Part shown: piece by piece, positions 8,428-16,660 of the stretch
Position numbering within the stretch: position 1 is the first letter of the stretch
Layout of the letters: each line of letters begins with the position of its first letter
DNA from: Shewanella atlantica
GTDB taxonomy: Bacteria > Pseudomonadota > Gammaproteobacteria > Enterobacterales > Shewanellaceae
Assembly (NCBI RefSeq): GCF_003966265.1
Contig: NZ_RXNV01000004.1
Location: 1 to 64,000, forward strand
DNA: 64,000 bases
Direction: 5' to 3'
Position numbers and translations under genes: made by a program
Notes under the pieces: generated by a model
Seen by the model: the letters and a program-made list of their open reading frames with translations, nothing else
What the model was told of the DNA's origin: nothing
Databases searched by the model: none

Positions 8428-8770
8428 CCGTTTATGGTTCTGTTAAAGGTGAGATGGTTCTGTTTGATAACTGTAATGACGTACTCAAATCCCTGCCCGT
8501 ATAGCCTCGATAAACTTTAGTTGCCCCATTGAAGCCCCCCTCCCTCTTGAGCACTGCATACATATACAAGGCATGGCTAATATTGAGGTAATTGCTATAA
8601 AAAAGATGCATAAATCCTCAAGTTTACGCTCCGAAAACACGTGTGCAAAAGACTTCATCAAATATTATCAATAACTTGCAACAGGAAGAAAGTGTTATAC
8701 AGACCTCTTAAACACCCACGCATTTTTTTATCGGCCACTAGCAGGCGATTTTCCAGACCAGCAAAAAATA
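8428..8770. other. Gene-free stretch after gamma-glutamylcyclotransferase gene
   Basis: About 340 AT-rich bases without a supportable ORF or a clear terminator. It runs up to the inverted repeat that ends at 8865, and could be non-coding cassette DNA or the remains of a decayed gene. Confidence 0.4.
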
Positions 8771-8865
8771 AACAGCTTACAACAATAAGTTACAAGTGAT
8801 AGCTTTATTAAAATAATCGAGCAGTCGAGAACGTTATCCTGCTGCAATTGAATAAGCTGTTAGGC
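8771..8865 (+). repeat. attC-like site 3
   Basis: AACAGCTTA at 8771-8779 pairs perfectly with TAAGCTGTT at 8853-8861, and the right arm runs into GTTAGGC (8859-8865), a canonical integron core box. The left arm has AAC but not a full RYYYAAC. The next ORF begins 15 bases after the box, which is the spacing typical of cassette genes. Confidence 0.5.
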
Positions 8866-8880
8866 ATTTAAGGAAGTATC

Positions 8881-9327
8881 GTGGATTCAGGTAAGAATAA
8901 ATTTTTAATCATTGGCTCAATTTGTAGTGCAGTTGCTGCTTTAGCTCATTTAGGTTGTATTGTTTTTGGTGGTGACTGGTATCGTTTTTTTGGTGCTGGT
9001 GAGCAAATGGCCAGAATGGCTGAAGATGGACATTGGTATCCGACTGTAGTTACATCAGTTATTGTGTTGGTTTTATCTATTTGGTCGTTATATGGCCTGT
9101 CTGGCGCTAAAGTTCTTTTTAAACTTCCTCTTCTTAAACTTGGCTTAATTGTTATCTCGCTAATTTATTTAGTTCGTGGAGTAGCGTTTGTTGCAATAAT
9201 GCCAATGTTTCCGGAAAACAGTTTAACTTTTTGGCTTGTCAGTTCTGGTATTTGTTTATCTATAGGTATCCTCTATTCAATTGGCACCTTCCAGTGTTGG
9301 TCAAAGTTAAGTGTAAAAAATGCCTAG
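8881..9327 (+). CDS. Four-helix membrane protein, probable cassette gene
   Basis: Protein of 148 residues with four hydrophobic segments (about residues 9-28, 57-75, 83-104 and 115-137) and a short loop FGGDWYRFFGAGEQMARMAEDG between the first two. I recognise no family with known function. The start is GTG 8881 after AAGGAAG. Its stop codon TAG lies inside the left box (GCCTAGC) of the following attC-like site, and its start is 15 bases after the preceding one; both are typical of integron cassettes. It is AT-rich compared with core genes in the window. Confidence 0.7.
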   Translation: MDSGKNKFLIIGSICSAVAALAHLGCIVFGGDWYRFFGAGEQMARMAEDGHWYPTVVTSVIVLVLSIWSLYGLSGAKVLFKLPLLKLGLIVISLIYLVRGVAFVAIMPMFPENSLTFWLVSSGICLSIGILYSIGTFQCWSKLSVKNA

Positions 9328-9422
9328 CAAGTAACTAAAGCGGGACTGCTAACTGTTGGCTCGGTTTCGTTTCGCTACACATTTAAGCCAACAATTATCA
9401 GCTCCTTAACTGGGCATTAGGC
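9322..9422 (+). repeat. attC site 4 (VCR-like, about 101 bp)
   Basis: The best attC candidate of the set. GCCTAGC (9322-9328) and ATTAGGC (9416-9422) form the outer boxes. Further in, GGGACTGCTAA pairs imperfectly with TTATCAGCTCC, and TGTTGGCT (9354-9361) pairs with AGCCAACA (9386-9393) around a 24-base tip. Length, imperfect pairing and the included stop codon of the upstream ORF all match Vibrio/Shewanella-type attC repeats. Confidence 0.75.
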
Positions 9423-9427
9423 GAATC

Positions 9428-9754
9428 ATGAATCCGAGCAAAATTGTCCGTGAAAATATTAGGAAGCTTACAGATCTTCCAAATATAGGTAAGGCAGGCG
9501 CCGCTGACCTTGAGTTACTTGGTATAGAGAAACCCGGTGATCTCATGGGGCAGGACCCGTATGAAATGTACGAGAGGCTCTGCATTTTAACTGGTAGCAG
9601 ACATGATCCGTGTGTCATTGATGTGTTTATTTCAGTTATATGCTTTATCAATGGTGATGAACCAAAGGTTTGGTGGGAGTACACGGCGGAGCATAAGAGT
9701 GTGCAAGCTTCGAAGCAGGATATCGCCTACCAAGTCACTCAAAAGGACAAATAA
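9428..9754 (+). CDS. Helix-hairpin-helix protein (Cdd1/pathogenicity-locus type)
   Basis: Protein of 108 residues with an HhH motif near the start (LTDLPNIGKAGAADLELLGI) followed by PGDLMGQDPYEMYERLC, the arrangement of the 'pathogenicity locus' Cdd1 family (PF11731). HhH motifs bind DNA non-specifically, so a DNA-associated role is expected; the real function is unknown. The ATG is only 5 bases after attC site 4 and has no evident ribosome-binding site, as in many cassettes. Its TAA stop lies inside the next inverted repeat. This is an integron cassette by context. Confidence 0.75.
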   Translation: MNPSKIVRENIRKLTDLPNIGKAGAADLELLGIEKPGDLMGQDPYEMYERLCILTGSRHDPCVIDVFISVICFINGDEPKVWWEYTAEHKSVQASKQDIAYQVTQKDK

Positions 9755-9802
9755 CAGTTGGATTTTGCAACTTCGTCACTTATTTTAGCCAACTATTATT
9801 TG
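9748..9802 (+). repeat. attC-like site 5 / hairpin after HhH gene
   Basis: CAAATAACAGTTGG (9748-9761) and CCAACTATTATTTG (9789-9802) are complementary over 13 of 14 positions around a 27-base tip, with AGG / CCT continuing outside after a mismatch. The HhH gene's stop codon is within the left arm. It lacks a T tract, so it is not a simple terminator; the boxes are degenerate for attC. Confidence 0.5.
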
Positions 9803-9963
9803 CCTCTTTGTGAAGCGTTCATACTAATGAAGAATGTCAGGTAGAACCCTGAATAGTGCTCAAATCCGGGGCCGTTGAAAGCCCTAAATTTGGACTTTCA
9901 ACTATTGCCTTTCAACTAAATGAATACCGGGATCATTTGAAAGCAGATCCATCTCAGTACGCT

Positions 9964-10701
9964 CTATAGTAAAAATCCGCCTCCGGCTTGCACAGATTGC
10001 CCGGTGATCCACCCGGCACCGCTACCGGACATTAACAGAACCGCATTTGCGATATCTTTGGGTTCGCCAAGGCGACCCATCGGAGTTTGAGCGATAATCA
10101 TTCCCAGCATCTCTTCATTTGATTTAACATCGGCGGTTATATCTGTGTCTGTAAGGCCAGGTGCGACTGCATTGACTCTGATCCCCATTGGACCGAGTTC
10201 AGCAGCGAGTAGTCTGGTGGCATGATCCACGGCCGCCTTGGATGACGCGTAAGCCGCAACGCCCGGCATCATACCGCGTGCCGCAACGGATGAAATATTG
10301 ACCACTGCCCCCTTACTATTGGCAAGATGGACTGTTGCCTCGCGGACAAGGGCCAGAGGCGCAAACACGTTGGTTCGGTAAATGCTCTCAATATCTTCAT
10401 CACTCGTTTCAGATAGCGGGCCCATCTTCCCGGTTCCGGCGTTATTCACCAGAACATCAAGTCGTCCAAATTTGCTGATGGTTTGCTCAACAATTCGAGC
10501 TGGGTCCCCTTTTTTGCTGACATCTCCGACTATGGAGTATGCCTGCGGCCCCAATTCCTTGCTTGTTTCCTCAAGAACAGACTGTCTTCGGCCAGTGATA
10601 ACCACCGTTGCCCCTTTGGCGATAAAAGCCGATGCTGTGGCTTTCCCAATTCCTGTTCCGCCGCCTGTGATTAGTACCACTTTGTTGTCAAAATTTTCCA
10701 T
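9964..10701 (-). CDS. SDR family NAD(P)-dependent oxidoreductase
   Basis: Short-chain dehydrogenase of 245 residues. Cofactor-binding TGGGTGIG lies at residues ~13-20, structural NNAG near 88, the catalytic Ser in INISSVAARG-type context near 138, and YASSK (Tyr-x-x-x-Lys) near 151-155. The C-terminus GWITGQSVQAGGGFLL matches the family's substrate loop end. Its ITGRR segment after beta-2 hints at NADP(H). Substrate unknown. AGGA precedes the ATG. It is a single leftward gene, 240 bases from the quinone-reductase-like gene, which is also leftward; both may belong to a LysR-controlled redox response, but that is inference. Confidence 0.85.
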   Translation of the reverse strand: MENFDNKVVLITGGGTGIGKATASAFIAKGATVVITGRRQSVLEETSKELGPQAYSIVGDVSKKGDPARIVEQTISKFGRLDVLVNNAGTGKMGPLSETSDEDIESIYRTNVFAPLALVREATVHLANSKGAVVNISSVAARGMMPGVAAYASSKAAVDHATRLLAAELGPMGIRVNAVAPGLTDTDITADVKSNEEMLGMIIAQTPMGRLGEPKDIANAVLLMSGSGAGWITGQSVQAGGGFLL

Positions 10702-10939
10702 TTGGTTTTCCTGATAGTTATGTAACCGGTTGATTTATTTGCCAGACAGGCGCTCGGTAGTGCGTCTGGCTAACAAACGTTTGTGCTGTTGACGTCACGA
10801 GCGTAAATCGAACTTGTGGGCTTTCAGACGCCAACTTACGAGGGAAAATCCCCCATAAGATCTTGAATTTATACTTAATCTTCACTGGTAAGTGAAATGA
10901 TTAGCTTCACTTGATTTCCAGTAGTGATTGTGACGTTTA

Positions 10940-11509
10940 TCACTGCCGTGATTCAGAGCCTGGCTGTTTGGCGTTGTAGTTAAGTCGCGGACTGGTCACA
11001 TGGGAAATCAACGCTGGAACACTGGCATCGAGCCTGGTTTGGTCTCTGCTCATCGCGCTATGAAGAACAAATGGCGGCAGATAGGTCATACCGATCATCA
11101 ATGCGGTCTGCTGAAAGGGCGTCAGAAGTTCAGGCATGGTAAAGCTGTTGAATGCGCCAGGTTGAAAGCTATCGGCCGGACCTCCGGTGGAGATAGCAAG
11201 CACCAACTCCTTTCCCCGCAGATTGTTGCCATCGGGGCCATAGGCAAAACCAAAGAGTAGCACCTGGTCGATCCATGCCTTGAGGACCGGCGGTGAAGAG
11301 TACCAGTAGAACGGAAACTGCAACACCACACGATCGGCCTGCTCAAGAAGCGCCTGCTCAACTGATGGATTAAAGCGCATTTCCGGCCCCCCTACGGCCG
11401 TCAGGTCGCGGGTGATGATCCCATCAACATCTGACAGGGCTTCAAACCACTTTCGATTGGCGGTGGAGGTAGAAAGATCTCGATGAGCGGTTAGCACAAG
11501 GATATCCAT
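10940..11509 (-). CDS. NAD(P)H-dependent flavodoxin-fold oxidoreductase (KefF/MdaB-like)
   Basis: Flavodoxin_2-type quinone or azo reductase of about 189 residues. Family marks are the N-terminal DILVLTAHRDLSTS phosphate-binding region, LQFPFYWYSSPPVLKAWIDQV in the middle and ELVLAISTGGP before the C-terminal half. It should reduce quinones or similar electrophiles with an FMN cofactor in the cytoplasm. I chose ATG 11509 because GAGG lies 8 bases before it; an in-frame GTG at 11557 would add 16 residues. The gene is divergent from a LysR regulator with a strong dyad between them, so it is the likely target of that regulator. Confidence 0.8.
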   Translation of the reverse strand: MDILVLTAHRDLSTSTANRKWFEALSDVDGIITRDLTAVGGPEMRFNPSVEQALLEQADRVVLQFPFYWYSSPPVLKAWIDQVLLFGFAYGPDGNNLRGKELVLAISTGGPADSFQPGAFNSFTMPELLTPFQQTALMIGMTYLPPFVLHSAMSRDQTRLDASVPALISHVTSPRLNYNAKQPGSESRQ

Positions 11510-11587
11510 AAAGCAGGCCTCACTGTTGTGTTTCCTCGTGGCACTGTTGTTCGCCACGATGATTAAAATATTTCGTTTACTTGTTGC

Positions 11588-11614
11588 TTACTTTAATTAG
11601 GTTCACTAAAGTAA
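11588..11614. promoter_or_regulatory. LysR-type operator dyad
   Basis: TTACTTTA (11588-11595) and TAAAGTAA (11607-11614) are perfect 8-bp inverted repeats separated by 11 bases, fitting the T-N11-A box recognised by LysR-type regulators. The site lies in the 149-base divergent region between the quinone-reductase-like gene and its lysR neighbour. A GTTTAC at 11575-11580 offers an additional half-site. Confidence 0.65.
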
Positions 11615-11658
11615 ACAATACACCGAATATCAACCTCTCTAGTGAATAGAATCTACCA

Positions 11659-12549
11659 ATGCGACTACCCCTTTCCACCCTTGAAGTATTCAACGCCATT
11701 GCGTGCCAAAAGAGCCTGCGGGGTGCGGCCCGAGAGCTCGGGGTTAAACCTTCAACCGTAAGCCATCAATTAAAAAAACTGGAAGAGCAGCTCGGCACCG
11801 CGCTGTTTATCCGAACAACCCGTTCAATTAGCCTAACCGAAGCTGGACGGGCACTGGCCCGTAGTACCGGACCGGCCTTCGAGCAGCTAGGCGAAGGTTT
11901 GTACAGTGCGCAAACCGCAGGGCACGATGAGCGTGGTTCCCTGAAGCTCGCAATACCCGAGTTTGCTTACTTTCTGCTGGTTCGAAACAAACTTGCTACG
12001 TTTCAGAAAAATTACCCTGAGATCGAGGTTGAATTGTCTATGACCGATGCTATGTCGGATATTCTGGATGAGGGGTTACACGCTGGGTTCCGCCTTGGTG
12101 GCTTGATTGCACAGGACATGGTTGCAGTCAACCTGAGCGGTCCACTGAAAACAGCTGTAGTGGCAAGCCCTGAATACCTTGAAACACATGGTGTTCCACG
12201 GGACCCGAAGGATCTGTTGAAGCACAACTGTCTTCGCTATCGGTTTCCAAGTTCAGGACAATTAGCGCCTTGGATCTTCACCGGGCCAGATAGCGTCTAT
12301 CCGGTCGAAGTTCGCGGCAACCTGATTGCCAATTCATCACCTGCCACGATCGATCTGGCACTTCAGGGGCTTGGGCTGACCTTTACGTTTCGTGATTACT
12401 GCACCGATGCCTTGGCAGACGGAAAGTTAGTAGAGGTCCTTACAGAGCATCAGGCCCCTTTACCCAGCATGAATATCTATTTCCCAAGAGAATATCGAGC
12501 CATGATGCCACTTCGACTGTTCATCGAACATTTGAAAAATGGACGCTGA
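11659..12549 (+). CDS. LysR family transcriptional regulator
   Basis: LTTR of 296 residues. The N-terminal winged helix-turn-helix has the family pattern (LEVFNAIACQKSLRGAARE, then KPSTVSHQLKKLEEQLG at about residues 30-46). The remainder is a two-lobe effector-binding domain (SGPLKTAVVASPEYLETHG). It probably senses an electrophile or quinone-like signal and controls the divergent oxidoreductase through the dyad at 11588-11614, as divergent LTTR pairs usually do. The start ATG has only a weak ribosome-binding site. It stops 104 bases before the GrpB-family gene, which is likely separate. Confidence 0.9.
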   Translation: MRLPLSTLEVFNAIACQKSLRGAARELGVKPSTVSHQLKKLEEQLGTALFIRTTRSISLTEAGRALARSTGPAFEQLGEGLYSAQTAGHDERGSLKLAIPEFAYFLLVRNKLATFQKNYPEIEVELSMTDAMSDILDEGLHAGFRLGGLIAQDMVAVNLSGPLKTAVVASPEYLETHGVPRDPKDLLKHNCLRYRFPSSGQLAPWIFTGPDSVYPVEVRGNLIANSSPATIDLALQGLGLTFTFRDYCTDALADGKLVEVLTEHQAPLPSMNIYFPREYRAMMPLRLFIEHLKNGR

Positions 12550-12653
12550 TGAAACCGAGCCGATAAGAATCAATATGTGAGTGAAAATGGCACCCATATC
12601 AATGGCAGGGAAATGGACAGGCAAAGCGGCGTTTGTTGCTAAAGGAGGTTAAC

Positions 12654-13169
12654 TTGAGCACTAGAGTTCTTGAAGTTGTTGACTACGATCCAAACTGGAA
12701 GAAAACGTTTGAAACTGAAAGAGCCTTGCTCACCAAGGCGATTGGTATCAATGCTGTTAAGATCGAGCATATTGGCAGTACATCTGTCATAGGATTAGCA
12801 GCTAAGCCTGTTATTGATATTCTAATTGAGGTTACCAACCTTAAGGAATTAGATACTGCAAATGAAAACTTAAAAGCACTTGGTTATAAAATTAAAGGTG
12901 AAAATGGTATTTCTGGCAGACGGTATTATCAAAAAGGTGGCAACCAACGTACTCATCATATTCATGCATTTCAAACAAATGATCTGCACCTAGATCGACA
13001 TAGAGCATTTAAAGAGTACCTGATTGCACACCCTACCATTGCAACAGAATATGCTGCTATTAAAAAACAGGCTGTTTCCAAAAGCGGTAATATTAATGTT
13101 TATATGGTGCTGAAAAATGATTTTATTCAAAAGCATGAAAAACTAGCTCTCCAGTGGTTTGGCAACTAG
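12654..13169 (+). CDS. GrpB family protein (UPF0157, nucleotidyltransferase-like)
   Basis: Protein of 171 residues of the GrpB/UPF0157 family: VVDYDPNWKKTFETE at the start, then IEHIGSTSVIGLAAKPVIDILIEV, which is the nucleotidyltransferase-like core (GS followed by a D-x-D-like strand), and HHIHAF later. Some members are fused to dephospho-CoA kinase; no activity is established. A near-perfect AAAGGAGG at 12641-12648 places the start at TTG 12654; the ORF's earlier start at 12633 would put this Shine-Dalgarno inside the gene. It is AT-rich and has no partner gene, so possibly acquired. Confidence 0.85.
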   Translation: MSTRVLEVVDYDPNWKKTFETERALLTKAIGINAVKIEHIGSTSVIGLAAKPVIDILIEVTNLKELDTANENLKALGYKIKGENGISGRRYYQKGGNQRTHHIHAFQTNDLHLDRHRAFKEYLIAHPTIATEYAAIKKQAVSKSGNINVYMVLKNDFIQKHEKLALQWFGN

Positions 13170-13402
13170 CAAGGTTTTATATCAGGCCAGTCCACTTTGC
13201 CCGGGTCATATCAGCCTTCTAACTTACCACTTAAAACTTAATACTCTTATCCCCTTCCTCATTTCCTGCACATTGTGTCGTTATGGTGTTCCTAATCCAG
13301 GGTTATCACTGCAAAGCAGCCATTGACCTTTACACTTAAAGACCAAAGAGAGCGATAGCAAATAGCTCGACACTCCTTGGTGAAGTAGATAAGGAGGACC
13401 AA

Positions 13403-16400
13403 ATGATATTCACCAGACCACGCACAACCGCAGCAGAGAGTATGACTTCTGTGAGCATTGCGTCGCTATTCGTTATATCTGCTATTGTCCTGAGCGGCTG
13501 TGGTGGCGACTCTAACGATGCTAATGAGGCTGATGCCCCCATAGTTCCCCCCGTAAGTAATAACGCGCCTGTAGCCAATGCGGGGGGCGACCAAACAGTT
13601 ATGTCGGCTGCAGTTATCACCCTTGATGCCAGCGGCAGCTCAGATACCGATGGTGATGCCTTAAGCTACCAGTGGCAATTTACTTCTCTGCCCGATAGCA
13701 GCGCTGCCGTGCTCTCGGGTGCCAGCAGCGCAACTCCAAGCTTTAGCGCCGACACCGATGGCAGCTATGTGGTTGCTTTAACCGTATCTGATGGTACAGA
13801 TGCCAGTGTCGATACCGTCACCATTACCGCCGAAGCGACAGACACTAACCATACGCCCGTTGCCAATGCCGGAATCGATAGAGGTGTCACAACAGGAGAT
13901 AGTGTTACGCTCGATGGCAGCGACAGCTCTGATGCCGATGGTGATCCCCTAACCTACAGCTGGACATTAGATAGTGCGCCATCCGGCAGCAGTGCCAGCC
14001 TTAACAATGCAGCCACTGTTAATCCCGACTTTAGCGCCGATATCGACGGCGATTACCAAATCTCTTTGATTGTCAGTGACGGCAGTGAGTTCAGCCTGGC
14101 AGATTCGATAACCATTAGCAGCAGTACCGACAAGGGTTCGATACCAGTCAATCGAAGCTATGCCATCGTCGATACCAATCAAAACCAGTGCTACGACTCA
14201 TCATCGGGCGACGCCACCAGCTGTATCGGCAGTGGCTATGACGCCGACTATAGCGGTAACCAACCCGATTATACCCTCAGCGATGACGGACTCATGGTTA
14301 CCGATAATGTTACCGGCCTTATCTGGCAGCAGAGCAGCGACATCAACGGTGACGGCTCGCTGACAAGTGATGACAAGCTTTATCACAGTGACACCATGAG
14401 CTACTGCGAAAATTTAACTTATGGCGGACGCGATGACTGGCGTCTGCCCAGCATCAAAGAGTCATACTCGCTGATCCAATTCAGCGGCAAAGACCCAAGC
14501 GGGTATCAGGGCACGGATACCGCAGCGTTAACCCCTTTTCTCGATGTGGTTTTCGATTGGGCTTTCGGTGATGTGGCCAGTGGCGAGCGGATCATCGACG
14601 GCCAATTTGCCTCCAGCACTCAGTATGTCAGTACGACCATGAACGCCGATGCCACCACATTTGGGGTTAACTTCGTCGATGGACGCATCAAGGGCTACCC
14701 CAGCGAGAGATTACCCTTCTATGTGCGCTGTGTCAGCGGCAACACAGATTATGGTGTCAATGCGTTCAGTGATAATGGCGATAATACAGTCAGTGACGAT
14801 GCCACCGGTTTGATGTGGCAGCAAGATGACAGCGATTCAGTGAATTGGGATGATGCTGTGGCGCAGTGCGAAGCATCGACCACCGCCTCCTACAGTGACT
14901 GGAGGTTACCAGACGCCAAAGAGCTGCAGAGCATAGTCGATTACAGCCGCTCGCCGGACACCGATAATCAACCGGCCATCGATCCGATATTTAACGCCAG
15001 CTCATTTAACAATGAAGCCGGTGAAAATGACTGGGGCTTTTACTGGGCATCGAGTACCCATGCCACCTATAACGGTAATGGCAGCAGCGCCACCTATGTG
15101 TCATTTGGCCGCGCTCTGGGCTATATGAACGGTACTATCATGGATGTACACGGCGCAGGCGCCCAGCGCAGTAACAATAAAACTTCGGTTTCTGCAACGC
15201 CGGGCGCAGGCTCAAGCAGCGGTGCTAGCGGTACTTTTTATTACCACGGGCCTCAGGGCGATATCTTGCGCGATAACAACAAGGTCAGATGTGTACGAGA
15301 TATTGAGCCGAGCGATGTGACCGCAGAAAGCGAGGGCTACACCCTGTTTTCGCCGATGCAATCGACCGACACCTACCTGATAGACCAGCAAAGTAATACT
15401 GTGCATAGCTGGCAAAGCGACTACCGCCCTGGCCTGTCGGTGTATCTTATGGAGAGCGGCGAGCTGTTACGACCGGGCGTAATAACCAATAAGCCCGCCA
15501 CGTTTGCGGGGCAAACCGGCGGCAGCGCCGGTGTGATCGAACTTCTGGATTGGAACAGCGAAGTTATCTGGCAAACCACGCTGGCCACCGACAGCTACCT
15601 GAGCCATCACGATGTTGAGATTTTACCCAATGGCAATATTCTGGCCATTGTCTGGGAGGCTAAAACCGCCGCAGAGGCGCTGGCACTTGGCAGAACCAGT
15701 GTATCGGGTGATAGCCTGTGGGCCGACGCCATCTATGAAATTTGCAGAGCCAGCGAGCAGAGCAACTGCAGCGACGGTGAAATAGTCTGGCGCTGGAGTA
15801 CCTGGGATCATATCGTCCAGGACGCAGACAGCAGTATCAGTGAGACCTATGTCACCGATATCAATGAGCATACCGAAAAAGTTAATCTGAACTTCTTTAA
15901 CGGCTCAGGCTCCGCCGACTGGACCCATGTTAACTCGGTCGACTACAACAGCGCTGCAGACCAGATACTCATCAGCGTGCGTAACTTCAGCGAATACTGG
16001 GTCATAGACCATAGCGATGCCAGCCGGGGCATAGTGACCCGGGTCGGCAACCCATCTGCCCATGGCGGCGACGGCGAGCAAACCCTGTTTGTTCAGCATG
16101 ACGCGCAGTTTATTGAATCTGGTACAGCGGGCGGCGGCAATATTTTAGTGTTTAACAATGGTGCCAACCGACCCGAAGGCAATTACTCCTCTGTCGATGA
16201 ACTGTGTTTTCAGGGAGAAGACTGCACGCCCGGTGAGATGATGAATAGTTATAGCGAAGGGGTTTCGGGCGAATTTTATGCCGACCATATCTCGGGCGCC
16301 CAGCGACTGAAGAGCGGCAATACACTGGTGTGTGAAGGCACGGAGGGACGTTTGTTTGAATATAACGCCAGTCATGAAGTCGTGTGGGAATACCACTATG

Positions 16401-16465
16401 GCTCAGAGATATTTAAGGCGACGCGCTATATGAGTGATCACCCGGGATTGGCAGAGCTGAATTAG
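13403..16465 (+). CDS. Modular lipoprotein: PKD-like, DUF1566 x2, arylsulfotransferase-like
   Basis: Exported 1020-residue lipoprotein. A signal peptide ends in lipobox LSGC with the modified Cys at residue 33. Two PKD-like modules follow (about 50-145 and 148-245, each with ANAG and SSDxDGDxLxYxW), then two DUF1566/Lcl-type modules (about 250-445 and 450-635, marked by GLIWQQ / GLMWQQ and DWRLP). The C-terminal ~380 residues resemble aryl-sulfate sulfotransferases: SHHDVEILPNGN, DWTHVNSVDYN, RNFSEYWVIDH, HGGDGEQTLFVQHDA, with the His and Arg positions expected for transfer from phenolic sulfates. A strong AAGGAGG precedes the ATG. It is a long single-gene unit upstream of the BaeS/BaeR pair. 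The combination suggests a surface enzyme, but the substrate is unknown. Confidence 0.8.
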   Translation: MIFTRPRTTAAESMTSVSIASLFVISAIVLSGCGGDSNDANEADAPIVPPVSNNAPVANAGGDQTVMSAAVITLDASGSSDTDGDALSYQWQFTSLPDSSAAVLSGASSATPSFSADTDGSYVVALTVSDGTDASVDTVTITAEATDTNHTPVANAGIDRGVTTGDSVTLDGSDSSDADGDPLTYSWTLDSAPSGSSASLNNAATVNPDFSADIDGDYQISLIVSDGSEFSLADSITISSSTDKGSIPVNRSYAIVDTNQNQCYDSSSGDATSCIGSGYDADYSGNQPDYTLSDDGLMVTDNVTGLIWQQSSDINGDGSLTSDDKLYHSDTMSYCENLTYGGRDDWRLPSIKESYSLIQFSGKDPSGYQGTDTAALTPFLDVVFDWAFGDVASGERIIDGQFASSTQYVSTTMNADATTFGVNFVDGRIKGYPSERLPFYVRCVSGNTDYGVNAFSDNGDNTVSDDATGLMWQQDDSDSVNWDDAVAQCEASTTASYSDWRLPDAKELQSIVDYSRSPDTDNQPAIDPIFNASSFNNEAGENDWGFYWASSTHATYNGNGSSATYVSFGRALGYMNGTIMDVHGAGAQRSNNKTSVSATPGAGSSSGASGTFYYHGPQGDILRDNNKVRCVRDIEPSDVTAESEGYTLFSPMQSTDTYLIDQQSNTVHSWQSDYRPGLSVYLMESGELLRPGVITNKPATFAGQTGGSAGVIELLDWNSEVIWQTTLATDSYLSHHDVEILPNGNILAIVWEAKTAAEALALGRTSVSGDSLWADAIYEICRASEQSNCSDGEIVWRWSTWDHIVQDADSSISETYVTDINEHTEKVNLNFFNGSGSADWTHVNSVDYNSAADQILISVRNFSEYWVIDHSDASRGIVTRVGNPSAHGGDGEQTLFVQHDAQFIESGTAGGGNILVFNNGANRPEGNYSSVDELCFQGEDCTPGEMMNSYSEGVSGEFYADHISGAQRLKSGNTLVCEGTEGRLFEYNASHEVVWEYHYGSEIFKATRYMSDHPGLAELN

Positions 16466-16494
16466 TCTTGCGCATGAATCGAAGTAGATGGCTT

Positions 16495-16523
16495 ATGCCG
16501 ATTGGTAAGCTGATTGGTATCAG
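16495..16523. repeat. Dispersed ATACCGATTGGTAT-type motif, copy 1 (two partial copies)
   Basis: ATGCCGATTGGTA (16495-16507) is followed by TGATTGGTATCAG (16511-16523). Both resemble the 14-base near-palindrome found at six other intergenic sites in the window. It lies about 30 bases after the stop of the modular lipoprotein gene. Confidence 0.5.
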
Positions 16524-16660
16524 TCCATAAAACAGGGTACTTTTATAATAGTTACACCGTCCGTTATATCTGTACCTTGTTGTTATAAACAACTTTTGTT
16601 GCAAGAGACTGGTAATTACAAACAAGACATTCAGGACAAACCCGGCATAAGCATGGTCAT

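Noticed and set aside
13967..16396. Several ORFs on the minus strand within the modular lipoprotein gene
   Set aside because: They are shadows caused by the GC-skewed codon pattern of the long + strand gene; none resembles a known protein.
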